Positions 34,984 through 45,123 are shown, counted from the first letter of the stretch. The stretch: DNA of 64,000 bases from Solirubrobacter sp963798325 (GCA_963798325.1 CAWCSS010000001.1:1054001-1118000), one strand, 5' to 3'. Notes: a model not told the origin generated them from the sequence alone. Program-made: numbers and translations.

Positions 34984-36003
34984 ATGCCTACCGCTCTGCT
35001 TCGACTCGTGGCCCTCGCCGTGCTGTGCTGCGCCCTGCTCGCGACCGGCGCCGATGCCGCGACGTGGAAGAAGGTCGGCAAGGTCAATCGGCCGAGTGGC
35101 GTGAACGCGTTGAGTTGTCCGGCGGCCAACCTGTGCGTGGCGGCCGGGTACTCCTCGGTCTCGGTGACCTCGAACCCCGCCGGGCCGGCCGGTTCGTGGA
35201 AGCGGCAGGTGATCGACACCACCAAGGACCCGAACGGCAACCCGAGCGGGATCGGGGCCGTCGGCTGCGTGAGCGCGACGGCGTGTGTCGCCGGCGATGA
35301 CTCCCAGAACGGCTTCTTCTCCGCCTCGCCGCTGTCGGGCCCATGGAGCGGGTTCCGGTTCCCGTCGGACACCTACGTGACGATCAAGGCGATCGGATGC
35401 TCGCCGCAGGGCAACTGCACCGCGCTCGGTGTCGACGGTCACGCGCTCAGCACCTCGACGCTCACAGCCACCAGTGTCTGGAACTTCATCCAACTGCCGG
35501 GCACCACGTCCTCGAACTACAACACCGACCTGTCCAGCGTCAGCTGCCCGAGCACGACATGCGTGCTGGCCCAGTCCGGCTCGAGCGTCTACGTCACGAC
35601 CGACGCCGGCGCCACCTGGAGCGCGGTCAAGATCCCGGGCGCGAGCCGCGTCGCCTCGCTCGACTGTGTGAGCGCGAGCTTCTGCATCGCCGGCGCCGGC
35701 GCGGGCGGCAAAGCGCACGTCTGGATCAGCCGCGACCCGGGCTCGAGCTCCTCCTGGAAGCCGGTCAAGACGTTCGGCAAGCGCTCCGACGTCACCGCCG
35801 TCGCGTGCGCGAGCACGCGCCGCTGCTTCGTCGCCGACGGCGGCAAGGTGTACTCGTCGAGCAAGCCGTCCACGGCCAGCTCCTGGAAGCTCGATAAGAC
35901 CCGCAACGTGTGGAAGGGCGTGCTCTCGATGATCGACTGCCCGAGCGCGAAGGTGTGCGTCGGGTCCGACCAGTTCGGTGACATCGGCGTGGCGAGGCTG
36001 TAG
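34984..36003 (+). CDS. Secreted beta-propeller-like protein with repeated Cys-pair motif (339 aa)
   Basis: Signal peptide at 1-25 (LLRLVALAVLCCALLATGAD, cut near ADA-A). The mature protein has at least seven repeats with a short Cys pair: LSCPAANLCVAAG, VGCVSATACVAGD, IGCSPQGNCTALG, VSCPSTTCVLAQ, LDCVSASFCIAGA, VACASTRRCFVAD, IDCPSAKVCVGSD. Each is followed by VYVTTDAGATWSAVK-like strands, as in sialidase/photosynthesis-stability propellers. An extracellular binding or structural role is likely; no catalytic residues can be assigned. It begins 24 bases after tRNA-His and abuts the next gene. Confidence 0.8.
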   Translation: MPTALLRLVALAVLCCALLATGADAATWKKVGKVNRPSGVNALSCPAANLCVAAGYSSVSVTSNPAGPAGSWKRQVIDTTKDPNGNPSGIGAVGCVSATACVAGDDSQNGFFSASPLSGPWSGFRFPSDTYVTIKAIGCSPQGNCTALGVDGHALSTSTLTATSVWNFIQLPGTTSSNYNTDLSSVSCPSTTCVLAQSGSSVYVTTDAGATWSAVKIPGASRVASLDCVSASFCIAGAGAGGKAHVWISRDPGSSSSWKPVKTFGKRSDVTAVACASTRRCFVADGGKVYSSSKPSTASSWKLDKTRNVWKGVLSMIDCPSAKVCVGSDQFGDIGVARL

Positions 36004-36387
36004 ATGCGGCTGCGGCGGGCCCTCGCGATCGTCAACCACGTCGTGTCCAACGCGCCCGGTCCCGTGGCCGTGTACGTCGCCGACACCCACGGTGAGTTGG
36101 TCGCCGCCGCGACGATGGACGGCGCCGCGCCGGACACGCGCCTGAACGCGCACCGCAAGGCCTACACGGCCGCTCGCAGCGACGCGAAGACCACCCGCGA
36201 ACTGGCCGAGAAGGCCCGCGCCGACGCGGCCGAGCGGGCGAGCTTCGACCCGTTCTTCACCTTCTTCCTCGGCGGCGTGGCCGTCTTCGAGAACGGCGCA
36301 CGCGTCGGGGCGGTGGGCGTCAGCGGCCTACCGGGTGACGTGGACGAGCGACTCGCCCTGACCGCGATCGAGCACTCCGCCGGGTGA
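36004..36387 (+). CDS. GlcG/HbpS-family protein
   Basis: 127 residues. The family pattern is ALAIVNHVVSNAPGPVAVYV ... GELVAAATMDGAAPDTRLNA, then HRKAYTAARSDAKTTRELAE, and a C-terminal VAVFENGARVGAVGVSGLPG with D-x-D. Such proteins bind haem or corrinoid-like cofactors or act beside glycolate enzymes. ATG follows the stop of the secreted protein with no gap. No signal peptide. Function in this place unknown. Confidence 0.82.
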   Translation: MRLRRALAIVNHVVSNAPGPVAVYVADTHGELVAAATMDGAAPDTRLNAHRKAYTAARSDAKTTRELAEKARADAAERASFDPFFTFFLGGVAVFENGARVGAVGVSGLPGDVDERLALTAIEHSAG

Positions 36388-36388
36388 C

Positions 36389-36808
36389 TCAGCGGCGCGT
36401 GAGCGCGAGCACCGGGATCTCGCGGATGCCGGCGGTCTTGGCGGCGTACTCGGCAAACCCGGAGTAGCGATCGGCCTGCCGGTTGAAGATCTCGTCGCGC
36501 GCCTCGCCCTTGACTTCGGTGACGTGGACGTCGTAGGTCTCGTCGCCGAGCTCGACGCTCGTGCCGTCGGCGGCCATCAGGTTGTGGTACCAGGCGGGAT
36601 GCGTCGGCGCGCCCGCCTTGGACGCGAAGATGTAGACCGTGTTGGGATCGGCTTCGTCGGCCATGTACATCAGCGGAGCGACGTGCTCGGTGCCGGACTT
36701 GCGACCACGATGGTGGACGAGAATCATCGGGGCGCCCTCGAACGGCCCACCGACCTTGCCGTGGTTGGCGCGGAATTCCTCGATGACGTTGGCGTTGAAG
36801 TCGGACAT
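36389..36808 (-). CDS. Nitroreductase-family F420(H2)-dependent oxidoreductase (DDN-like)
   Basis: 139 residues. Hallmarks of the deazaflavin-dependent nitroreductase family: IEEFRANHGKVGGPFEGAPM at the start, ILVHHRGRKSGTEHVAPLMY, FASKAGAPTHPAWYHNLMAA near the middle and YSGFAEYAAKTAGIREIPVL at the end. It uses reduced F420 to reduce quinones or nitro compounds, so the host very probably makes F420. Convergent with the HbpS-like gene, one base apart. Confidence 0.92.
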   Translation of the reverse strand: MSDFNANVIEEFRANHGKVGGPFEGAPMILVHHRGRKSGTEHVAPLMYMADEADPNTVYIFASKAGAPTHPAWYHNLMAADGTSVELGDETYDVHVTEVKGEARDEIFNRQADRYSGFAEYAAKTAGIREIPVLALTRR

Positions 36809-36870
36809 GCGGAAGCGCTCCTTGCCGGCGTGGGGATTGCAGCGTACTTCGGCGATCGCCGCGGCTTAGC

Positions 36871-37317
36871 ATGCCGGACCTGACCCTCGGCGAGGCCGAG
36901 CGGCGCCTGCTCGCCGCGTGGGCCGCCGACTGTGCCGAGCGGGCGCTCCCGCGCTTCGCCGCCGCCGATCCCCGGCCGCGACAGGCGATCGACGGCGCCC
37001 GGGCGTTCGCGCGCGGTGAGCTGGACGTCGAGGCCTGTCATGCGCTGTCGCGTGCGGCGCACGCGGCCGCCCGGACCGTCGCCGACCCCGCCGCGATGGC
37101 GGCCGCCCGAGCGGCGGGACACGCCGCGGCCATCGCGCGCACCGGCTCGCACGCCCGCGGGGTGATCTACGCCGCCAAGGCCGCGCCGGACGCCGACGAT
37201 GAACTGGACTGGCAGGCCGCGCACGCCTCAGCCGAGGTCCGCGAGATCCTGCACCGGCTCCCGTGGCCGGAGGGCGACTCGCTCGCCGGCCGCCTGCACG
37301 CGAAGCTCAGTTCGTAG
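36871..37317 (+). CDS. Putative immunity protein (Imm5-like), stand-alone
   Basis: 148 residues, all-helical and Ala-rich. Pattern WAADCAERALPRFAAADPRP-RQAIDGARAFARGEL, then AMAAARAAGHAAAIARTGSH and ARGVIYAAKAAPDADDEL agrees with what I recall of the Imm5-type putative immunity family. Such proteins neutralise partner toxins, but no toxin gene is beside it. It is convergent with an FAD monooxygenase gene, overlapping its 3' end by 11 bases. Confidence 0.65.
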   Translation: MPDLTLGEAERRLLAAWAADCAERALPRFAAADPRPRQAIDGARAFARGELDVEACHALSRAAHAAARTVADPAAMAAARAAGHAAAIARTGSHARGVIYAAKAAPDADDELDWQAAHASAEVREILHRLPWPEGDSLAGRLHAKLSS

Positions 37318-38737
37318 CGAACCGCAGCGCGCCGTCCTCCAACCCGCCGTGGCGGATCGCGAGCACGTCGTTGGCGTAGCTCATCCCGAGCTTCCACGGC
37401 GCACGCGAGCCGCCCTTCGGGAACAGGTGCAGGGAGCGCTGGACGTAGCCGGCCTGGAAGTCCAGCAGCGGCACCCGCTCCACCCGCGGGTCGTCGTCGA
37501 CGGGCTGCACGACCCGGTAGCCGTTCGCGTCCATGTGGGCCAGGACGCGGCACACGTACTCGGCCACGAGATCGGCCTTCAGCGTCCAGGAGGCGTTCGT
37601 GTAGCCGATCGTGAACGCGAAGTTCGGGACGCGGCTGAGCATCATGCCCTTGTAGGCCATCCGCTCCGGCAGCGAGACCGGCGCGCCGTCGACCACCAGT
37701 TCGATCCCGCCCAGCGCGAGCAGGTTCAGGCCGGTGGCGGTGACGATGATGTCCGCCGGCAGCTCCTTCCCCGAAGCCAATCGGACGCCCGACGCGGTGA
37801 AGCGCTCGATCGCGTCCGTGGCCACCGAGGCCCTGCCCGCGCTGATCGCCTTGAACAGGTCGCCGTCGGGCACCAGGCACAGCCGCTGATCCCATGGCCC
37901 GTAGCGCGGCTTGAAGTGCGTGTCGACGTCGTAGCCCTCCGGCAGCGCGCGCGCCACGCCGGCCCGCAGGACCTTCTTCATGAACGTCGGCCGGCGCTGG
38001 CTGAGCTGGTAGATCGCGGTCGCCACCAGGACGTTCTTCCAGCGGGTGACGGCGTACGCGCGCCGCGCGCCGAGCACCCGCCGCAACCAGTTGGCGATCG
38101 CGTCCGTCGAGGGGATCGACAGGATGTAGGTGGGCGAGCGCTGGAGCATGGTCACGTGCGCGGCCTTGTCGGTCAGCGCCGGAACGAGCGTCACCGCCGT
38201 CGCGCCGCTGCCGATGACCACGACGCGCTTGCCCGCGTAATCCAGGTCCGGCGGCCAGAACTGCGGGTGCACGAGCTGACCCTCGAAGGAGTCGACCCCG
38301 TCGAACGCCGGCCGGTAGCCCTCGTCGTAGCGGTAGTAGCCGCCGCACGCGTACAGGAAGTCGCACGTGATCGGCTCGAAGCCCTCGCCGGAGACCGTCC
38401 AGTGCCCATCCGCCCACGACGCCCGCCGGACGTGATGGCCGTAGCGCACCCGCTCGTCGATCCCCGCCTCGCGCGCGGTCTCGCGCACATAGGACAGGAT
38501 CGACGGCCCGTCGGCGATCGCCTTCGCGCTGTTCCACGGCCGGAACCGGTACCCGAGCGTCTGCATGTCCGAGTCCGACCGCACGCCGGGATAGCGGAAC
38601 AGGTCCCACGTCCCGCCGATCGCGTCGCGCGCCTCGAAGATCGCGAAGCTCTTGCCCGGCAGGCGGTCCTGCAGGTGATGCGCGGCGCCGATGCCCGACA
38701 GCCCGGCTCCCACGATCAGGACATCGACATGCTCCAT
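37307..38737 (-). CDS. FAD-dependent flavin-containing / Baeyer-Villiger-type monooxygenase
   Basis: 476 residues. FAD motif VDVLIVGAGLSGIGAAHHL at the N-terminus, the GGTWDLFRYPGVRSDSD segment, the substrate-region FRPWNSAKAIADG, the NADPH-binding VVVIGSGATAVTLVPAL and the ATGLNLL motif near 340. The order fits class B monooxygenases that oxidise ketones or heteroatoms. No membrane helix. Monocistronic between two convergent or divergent immunity-like genes. Substrate unknown. Confidence 0.92.
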   Translation of the reverse strand: MEHVDVLIVGAGLSGIGAAHHLQDRLPGKSFAIFEARDAIGGTWDLFRYPGVRSDSDMQTLGYRFRPWNSAKAIADGPSILSYVRETAREAGIDERVRYGHHVRRASWADGHWTVSGEGFEPITCDFLYACGGYYRYDEGYRPAFDGVDSFEGQLVHPQFWPPDLDYAGKRVVVIGSGATAVTLVPALTDKAAHVTMLQRSPTYILSIPSTDAIANWLRRVLGARRAYAVTRWKNVLVATAIYQLSQRRPTFMKKVLRAGVARALPEGYDVDTHFKPRYGPWDQRLCLVPDGDLFKAISAGRASVATDAIERFTASGVRLASGKELPADIIVTATGLNLLALGGIELVVDGAPVSLPERMAYKGMMLSRVPNFAFTIGYTNASWTLKADLVAEYVCRVLAHMDANGYRVVQPVDDDPRVERVPLLDFQAGYVQRSLHLFPKGGSRAPWKLGMSYANDVLAIRHGGLEDGALRFATN

Positions 38738-38793
38738 GGCCCGTCATTCTCGCGCGAACGCCCGCGGGCGTCTGTGAGATACCGTCCCGCGGC

Positions 38794-39177
38794 GTGCGGG
38801 TCGTCGTCGAATGGGGTGCCGAGCATCAGGAGCTGATCGAGTCCGTCGAGGCGCTCGACCGGCTGCTCGACGCGATCGCGGCCGAAGGCGCGCCGCAGGT
38901 CGCGCAGATCACCCGCGAGCACGCGGGCACGCTCGGGATCGTGCTCGGCGCCGAGCGCAGCTTCCTGCACCACGTCCCCGTGCACCTCGAGCCGCCGTTC
39001 GCCGCGTCGAGCGGCGACGAGCAACGCGACGAGCCACTGAGCTTCTCGATCGACGGCGCCCAGCGCAGCGAGGCGCCGTGGAGCGCCACGATCCCTAACG
39101 ACGTCGCCCGTGAGGCCACACGGCACTTCCTCCTCACGGGCGAACTGTCGCCGGACGTGCGCTGGATCGAAACCTGA
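38794..39177 (+). CDS. Imm1-like immunity-family protein, stand-alone
   Basis: 127 residues, GTG start. Contains ESVEALDRLLDAIAAEGAPQ and LGIVLGAERSFLHHVPVH, matching the Imm1-type pattern (a short β-hairpin after an helix, with G-L-G-x-x-R-S), and DVAREATRHFLLTGELSPDV near the end. Imm1 proteins protect against deaminase-type polymorphic toxins. No toxin lies next to it. The call rests on pattern recall and is moderate. Confidence 0.6.
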   Translation: MRVVVEWGAEHQELIESVEALDRLLDAIAAEGAPQVAQITREHAGTLGIVLGAERSFLHHVPVHLEPPFAASSGDEQRDEPLSFSIDGAQRSEAPWSATIPNDVAREATRHFLLTGELSPDVRWIET

Positions 39178-39288
39178 ACCCTCCCCCGTCGGGCATCTGA
39201 CCGGCCCGCCGGAATGCGGCGCGGGCCTGATCCGCCGACCGGTGAGCGCCGCAGCGCCGGCGAACCGCCAAGTCGTAGAGTTCCCGGT

Positions 39289-40518
39289 GTGAAGGTGCGG
39301 CTGGCATACGGCGTCGAAGGGCTCGAGGTCGAGTTGCCCGAGGAGCGGACGACGGTGGTCGAGCCGACCTACCACGCGGGTGCGGCGGACGAGCGCGCGT
39401 GCTGCGGCGGGCGCTGCGCGCGCCCGTCGCCGGGCCGGCGCTGAAGGAGCTGGCCAGGCCCGGATGAAGGTCGCGATCTCGATGTGCGACGGGACCCGCG
39501 CCCAGCCGCGCGAGAAGATGGTGCCGGCGGTCCTCGACGAGCTCGGCTCCCCGACGAGGACATGGTGATCCTCGTCGCCACCGGCACGCATCGCGGGAAC
39601 ACGGCCGAGGAGATCAGGGCGATGCTCGGCGACGAGCTCGTGGACCGCATCGAGGTGGTCAACCACGACGCGCGCGACCCGTGGACACTCACCTACCTGG
39701 GGAACACGGCAACGGCGTCCCGGTCCACGTCTGCTCGCGTTGGGTCGAGGCCGATCTGCGCATCACAACCGGGTTCGTCGAGCCGCACTTCTTCGCCGGC
39801 TTCAGGGCGGGCCGAAGCTCGTCACGCCCGGGCTGGCCGGGCTGGAGACCGTGCTCGTGCTCCAGACGCCTGCCGGATCGGCGACCCAAGGCCACCTGGG
39901 GGATCACCCTGGCAACCCGGTCCACGACGACATCCGCGCGGCCGCGGGCGCGGCCGCGCCGCATTTCGCCTTCGACGTGATCCTCAACCGCGAGCAGCAG
40001 GTGATCGAGGCGTTCGCGGGTGAACTGGGGCCGATGCACGAGGCGGCCTGCGCCGCCGCGCAGCGCTTCGCCATGCGGCCCGTGCCGAAGCCCTTCGACG
40101 TCGTCGTCACGAGTAACTCCGGCTATCCGCTCGACCAGAACCTCTACCAGGCGGTCAAGGGCATGTCGGCCGCCGCCAAGGTGGTCAAGCCAGGCGGCCT
40201 GATCGTCTGCGCCGCCGAGTGCCGGGACGGCTTTCCCGGCCACGGGTCCTACCGCGAGCTGCTCGAGGCGGCTCCCCGCAGGAGTTCCTGCGCACGATCA
40301 GGCAGTCCGACCACGTCAGGCCCGACCAGTGGCAGGTCCAGATCCAGTACAACGTCCAGGATCACGCGCGGGTCGTCGTCCACACAGCCACCTGTCCGAC
40401 GAAGAGTTGCGCGCGGTCCACCTCGAGCAGACCGAGACATCGCCAGACGGTCGCCGACGAGGGAGTGACGCCACCGTCTGCGTCCTGCCTGAAGGCCCGC
40501 AGACGATCGCCTACCTGA
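39289..40518 (+). pseudogene. LarA-family (nickel-pincer lactate racemase) homologue, about seven frameshifts
   Basis: Fragments in order: VKVRLAYGVEGLEVELPEER; LRRALRAPVAGPALKELARP; MKVAISMCDGTRAQPREKMV; EDMVILVATGTHRGNTAEEI; GNGVPVHVCSRWVEADLRIT; GPKLVTPGLAGLETVLVLQT through GGLIVCAAECRDGFPGHGSY; FLRTIRQSDHVRPDQWQVQI; DATVCVLPEGPQTIAYL. Together they make a full DUF2088/LarA protein of about 410 residues. Every frame change is in the same sense, each equal to one missing base. The protein parts are otherwise intact, so a sequencing cause is more likely than decay. GTG start 39289. LarA enzymes racemise 2-hydroxy acids with a nickel pincer cofactor. Confidence 0.75.
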
Positions 40519-40521
40519 GTC

Positions 40522-40537
40522 AAGGGGCAGGCCCCTT
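40522..40537. repeat. Short palindrome related to the 5781-5830 element
   Basis: AAGGGGCAGGCCCCTT, with 7-bp arms around AG, just after the LarA-like gene. It shares the AGGGGCC..GCCCCT core with the 50-bp repeat and may act as a terminator. Confidence 0.55.
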
Positions 40538-40594
40538 CAAGTTCGGGTGGGCTCCTGATTGTCGCCGCGGCGGACCGTCGCGACAGTCGGGCGG

Positions 40595-42457
40595 ATGCTC
40601 CGAACGCTCGCAGTCGCCTTGGTCCTCGCGGGAGTGGCCGCCCAGCCCGCGTCCGCGTCGTGGCTCGCGCCCGCGGAGGTGTCCGCGGGATCGGCGCCGT
40701 CGCTGGCGGTCGCGGCCGACGGGACCGCGTTCGCCGCCTTCGAGCACTTCGACGGCGCGAACACCCGTGTCGCGGTGGCGCAGCGGCTGCCCGGCGGCGA
40801 CTTCGGGCCTGCGCGTGACCTCTCGCTGCCGGGGCGCGACGCCTTCAGCCCGGCGATCGCCGTCGACCGCCAGGGCGACGCCACGCTCGCGTGGATGCAG
40901 GGCCCGGCGTTCTCCCCGACGACGCGCTTCCGGCCCGCCGGTGGCGACTGGGCGAGGTTCGCCGCCGCTGGCGCCGGTGACGATCTCCGCCGGCCCCGCG
41001 CTCGCCGTCGGCGACAACGGCGCGGCGGTCGTCGCGTGGTCGCGCGACACGAAGGTCGAAGGCGCCACGCGGCGGACCGCGGCCGAGGCGTTCGCCGACC
41101 CGGTGCGGATCTCCGCGGGCGCGGGCACCGGCATCTGCCAGGCGCCGCGGGTCGCGATGGACGCGGCCGGCAACGCCGCCGCGATCTGGACGCGGCGCAC
41201 CAGCGCGACGGGCGACTACCACGTCGAGTCCTCGCTGAAGGCCGCGGGCGCGGCCTCCTGGGGCGCCTTCGAGCCGCGCTCGCCGACGGCCGGCAACTCG
41301 GACTGCAACACCGACATCGCGATGACGCCCGACGGACGCACGACCGCCGTCTGGGACTTCACGGAGACCGGCAAGCCCTCGTTCGTGGCGCTCGAGGACC
41401 ACGGCCCCGGTGGTTGGTCGGCGCGAAGAAGCTCTCGGCGCCGTCCACGCGCTCGATCCGCCCGGTGCTCGGCGGCGGCGACACCGTCGCGTGGATGGCG
41501 GGTGGTCAGGTCGTGGCCTCAGGACGCCCGTTCGCCACGTCGAAGCCGCTGTCCGGCGCGACCGAGCTGAGCGGGCTGGCGGTCGCGGGCGAGCAGACGG
41601 TGTTCGTCGGCACCTCGAACGGCTCGGATGCGCTGTTCGCGTCGACCCGGCTCGAGGACGTCGTGCCGGTGGCGCTGACGACGCCCGGCGTCGTGCTCGA
41701 TTCGCCGGACGTGGCGCTCGACGACGAGGGCAACGCGTTCGCCGTCTGGGTGCGCCGCGCGGGCTCGGCATCCTCCGTGCAGGTGGCGGCCTTCGATGCC
41801 GTCGCGCCGGTCCTCACTGCGGTCGACGTCCCGGGCGCCGCGGTCGCCGGGCAGCCCGTGGCGATGTCGGCCAGCGCTCGGGACCGCACCTCCGTCCCCG
41901 CCCTGCACGTCGACTTCGGCGACGGCTCGGGCGCCGACGGCGCGACCGTCTCCCACGTCTATGGCGCCGCCGGCGCGTACACGGTGACGGTGAGCGCGGT
42001 CGACAGCGCGGGCAACCGCGTCAGTGCCGAGCGCACGCTCCAGGTCTCCCCCGCGCCCGTCGTCGTCGGCGGGCCGGGCGGCGGCGGCGGGCCCGGCGCG
42101 CCGGGCCGCGTCGTCGCGCAGGTCAGCGGCAGCTGGGATCGCCTGGACAACGGCCGCACGAAGATGCTCACGCTCGCGGTCAGCGAACTGGAGGGGCCCG
42201 AGACCGTCCGCCTCGCCTGCACCGGCAGGGGATGCCGGAAGAAGGCGTCGCGGACGGTCACGCGGCACGGCCGCAAGGTCGCCTTCACCAGGTACGTGCG
42301 CGGCATGGTCCTGCGCCCGAAGGCCAGGCTGACCGTGACCGCGACGCGCCCGGGCTTCGTCGCCCGCATCACCACGTACACGATGGTGCGAGGGCGCAAC
42401 CCCAAGAAGACGGTGCGGTGCCTGTCTCCGGGAGCCAAGCGCGCCGCCGCCTGCTGA
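40595..42457 (+). pseudogene. Secreted PKD-domain protein, two frameshifts
   Basis: About 620 residues. Signal peptide MLRTLAVALVLAGVAAQPAS. The mature part has repeats of the 'LAVAADGTAFAAFEHFDG' and 'AMDAAGNAAAIWTRRTS' type (six-blade propeller style), then a PKD domain (LHVDFGDGSGADGATVSHVY), a Gly/Pro linker, and a C-terminal β-domain with LACTGRGCRKKASRTVTRHG. The frame changes near 40966 and changes back near 41417, so the middle third is read in a different frame. This is what a compensating pair of indels would give. Extracellular; function unknown. Confidence 0.75.
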
Positions 42458-42476
42458 CCTCCACTTGCACTGCTTC

Positions 42477-44068
42477 ATGAAAGCGAGAAGAGTGCAACGG
42501 TATCGAGAACACTCACCGTTGTCGGTGCGCTTGCGCTGGCCGTGGCGGTCGCCGCGCCGGCTCACGCCGCGCCTGTCGGTCATCGTGTCGAGCGCCTGGT
42601 CGTGCTCGGGTCGGCTCAGAACGAGCCACGCAACGTCGACGTGCAGCTCTGGTATCCGGCCGACGCGGCGAGTGCCGCGTCGCGGCCGCTGACGACGTAT
42701 AGCTCGGCGCTCAACGGGCGCCAGCTGATTCCCGGCAAGGCGCCGCTGACGTGGAGCATTCCCGCCGAGCTCGCCCGCGAGGGCGCGTCGGTGGCGCCCG
42801 GGCCGTTCCCGGTGATCGTGTTCTCGCACGGCAACAACAACGATCCGATCGACTACGCGTACACGCTCGAGCAGATCGCGAGCGCCGGGTTCGTGGTCGT
42901 GGCGCCCGGCCACACCGCCAACCAGCAGGAGGACGTCCGGATCGACTTCGCCAACGCGCAGGGCGCGACGCCGCCGGTGCCGTGCAACGACGGGCTCGCG
43001 CCGCCCTGCCAGCGGCTCTCGGTGCCGGTCAGCATGGTCGATCGCGTCCGCGATGTCTCAGCGGCCCTGTCCGCCGTCCCCGGCTGGTTCGGGAGCGCGG
43101 CGGACGTCACCCGCGCGGGGGTCTTCGGCCATTCGCGCGGGACGCTGACCGCGTTGACCACGACCGGCGGGAGCACGACGTGGGGCGTCACCCGCGACCC
43201 GCGCTTCCAGGCCGCGATGGGCATGGCGCTCGGGACGCAGGCCATCACCAGCGGCGTCGGGCTGGCGAACATCAAGGTCCCCGTCCTGCTCGTCGCGGGT
43301 GAGCTCGACGCAACCTCGTCGCCGACGGTGAGCGCCTTCGCCATCGACCAGATCACCAGCGCCGACAAGCGACTGCTGCTCGTGCCGAAGGCGTTTCACC
43401 GCGTGTTCGACTCGACCTACTGCAAGCAGCTCCAGTCCTCGGGGACGATCGTCGCCGCCAACCCGGACGCCGTGCTCGACAAGCAGACCTTCGACCAGAT
43501 CGCCGTCCACCCGACGTCGGGGAACGCGGTCGACTACTGCCCGCCCTCGACGTTCACGACGCCGGTCGCGGGGTTGATCCTCTCCACCACCGGCTTCGCG
43601 GTGACGCCCACCAACGTCCCGCGCTCCGGACTCGACGTCGACACGGAGAAGCCGCTGATCGCGGCGCTGGCGACCGAGTTCTTCGGCGCGAAGCTCGCCC
43701 GCGCCGCGGGCGCGAACGTCAGCGGGACGGTGCCGGCGACGCTCACGCTCGCACTCGGCCCGCCGGCGACGTTCGGTGTCTTCACCCCGGGCGTGGCGCG
43801 CGAGTACACCGCGACGATGACCGCCAACGTGATCAGCAGCGCCGGCGACGCGGCGTTGACGACCTCCGACCCCGGCCATCTGATGAACGGCACGTTCGCG
43901 CTTGCCCAGCCACTGCGCGTCGAGCTCGTGCCGGCCTCGTGGTCGGCCCCGGTCTCCAACGCGGCGGTGGCGATCACGTTCCGGCAGGCGATCGGCGCCG
44001 GCGACGCGCTGCGCACCGGCACCTACAGCCGCACGCTCACGTTCACGCTGTCCACCACGACGCCGTAA
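42477..44068 (+). CDS. Secreted alpha/beta hydrolase with shared C-terminal domain, frameshift in signal peptide
   Basis: The signal peptide reads MKARRVQRYR in one frame, then TLTVVGALALAVAVAAPAHA in the next, so one base seems lost near 42505; the safe coding part starts at GTG 42542. The mature enzyme resembles platelet-activating-factor acetylhydrolase/polyester hydrolases: NVDVQLWYPADAASA, oxyanion PVIVFSHGNNND, nucleophile elbow GVFGHSRGTL, acid VAGELDATSSP, and His in PKAFHRVFDSTYC. Residues from about 393 on form the shared C-terminal domain (SGTVPATLTLALGPP ... RTLTFTLSTTTP). It probably cuts ester bonds outside the cell. Confidence 0.85.
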
Positions 44069-44342
44069 GGGATGGCTGCCCGTCGTCCGCGACCCCGCCT
44101 GACCTGCGGCGCCCGCCTGGTCTGACGCCCGCTTGCCGGGGTGCGGCTGTCCGTACCCGCGGGTGTCGCTGACCCCACGGCCAGACGCCTGTTCGCACCC
44201 TCTTGCGAGCAGGCCTGGCGTGGGAATCTTCTTCTCGAGCCGCGACCCCCATACAGACTCCCTCTCTCTCCCCGTCGTCCGCGTACTGCCCAGCTCCCTC
44301 CCCGGACCGCAGCCGCCACAAGACGACACCGGCTCGAACTTC
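44069..44342. other. Intergenic region without gene
   Basis: About 270 bases between the hydrolase gene and a stem-loop. No frame here has coding character or a ribosome-binding site, and no RNA fold was recognised by eye. Confidence 0.5.
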
Positions 44343-44375
44343 GAAGAGCCCCGCCTGACCAGCGGGGTTCTCTTC
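44343..44375 (+). terminator. Stem-loop before the FkbM gene
   Basis: GAAGAGCCCCGC pairs with GCGGGG-TT-CTCTTC (two-base bulge) around CTGACCA, followed by GGTT. It probably terminates transcription from the hydrolase gene, about 280 bases upstream. Confidence 0.55.
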
Positions 44376-44398
44376 GGTTAAACGCTAGTTTGCGTCGG

Positions 44399-45123
44399 GT
44401 GAAGGCTGTGAACTCGGCGGCGCGCTTCGCGTCGCGCGTGTTGATGAAGGGCGCCCGCACCCTGCGCGGCGAGAACCTCGACGACCACCGCCTCAACGGC
44501 GAGCGGCGGCTCCTGCGGTGGCTCGACCTCCCCGCGGATGCGGTGATCTTCGACGTCGGCGGGAACGTCGGACACTGGTCCAAGGGCGCCTTGGCGCTGT
44601 TCCCGAGCGCGCGCATCCACGCCTTCGAGCCGCTTCCCGGCGCGTTCGCACAGCTGTCTCGCGTCCCGGGATCACCGCCCACCAACTCGCCCTGGGCGCC
44701 GAACCCGGCACCGCGACCCTGCACTTCGACCCCGACGCGACCGTCCTGAGCTCCCTGCACGACCGTGCGGGAATGGGCCTCGCCCAGACGGTCGACGTCG
44801 AGGTCCTCCCGCTCGACGCCTTCGCCGACACCCACGGCATCGACCACATCGACTTCCTCAAGATCGACGTCGAGGGCCACGAGAAGGACGTCATCGCGGG
44901 CGCCTCCCAGCGCCTCCACGACGGCCGGATCGGCGTCGTCCAGTTCGAGTACGGCGGCACCTACCTCGACGCGGGTGTGCGCCTGCGCGAGGTCGTCGAG
45001 CTCTTCCCGCCGGCCTACGCGATGTCGCGCATCGTTCCGTGGGGGCTGATGCCCGTCACCGAGAGAGACCTGGCCGACGAGAGCTTCGCGCTCTCGAACT
45101 ACGTGGCGATCGGGCCGCGCTGA
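44399..45123 (+). CDS. FkbM-family methyltransferase, frameshift near 44668
   Basis: About 241 residues. LNGERRLLRWLDLPADAVIF, the SAM motif DVGGNVGHWSKGALALFP, and HAFEPLPGAFAQLSR are in the first frame. From PGITAHQLALGAEPGTATLH onward, including FLKIDVEGHEKDVIAGASQR and VQFEYGGTYLDAGV, the protein continues in another frame. A C lost from GTCCC(C)GGGATC restores one frame exactly. FkbM enzymes O-methylate sugars or polyketides. GTG 44399 is assumed as the start; GTG 44408 or ATG 44444 are alternatives. Confidence 0.8.

Noticed and set aside
40559..40594. Upstream start for the PKD-domain protein
   Set aside because: ATG 40595 gives a clean signal peptide; the upstream TTG adds an Arg-rich tail ahead of it.
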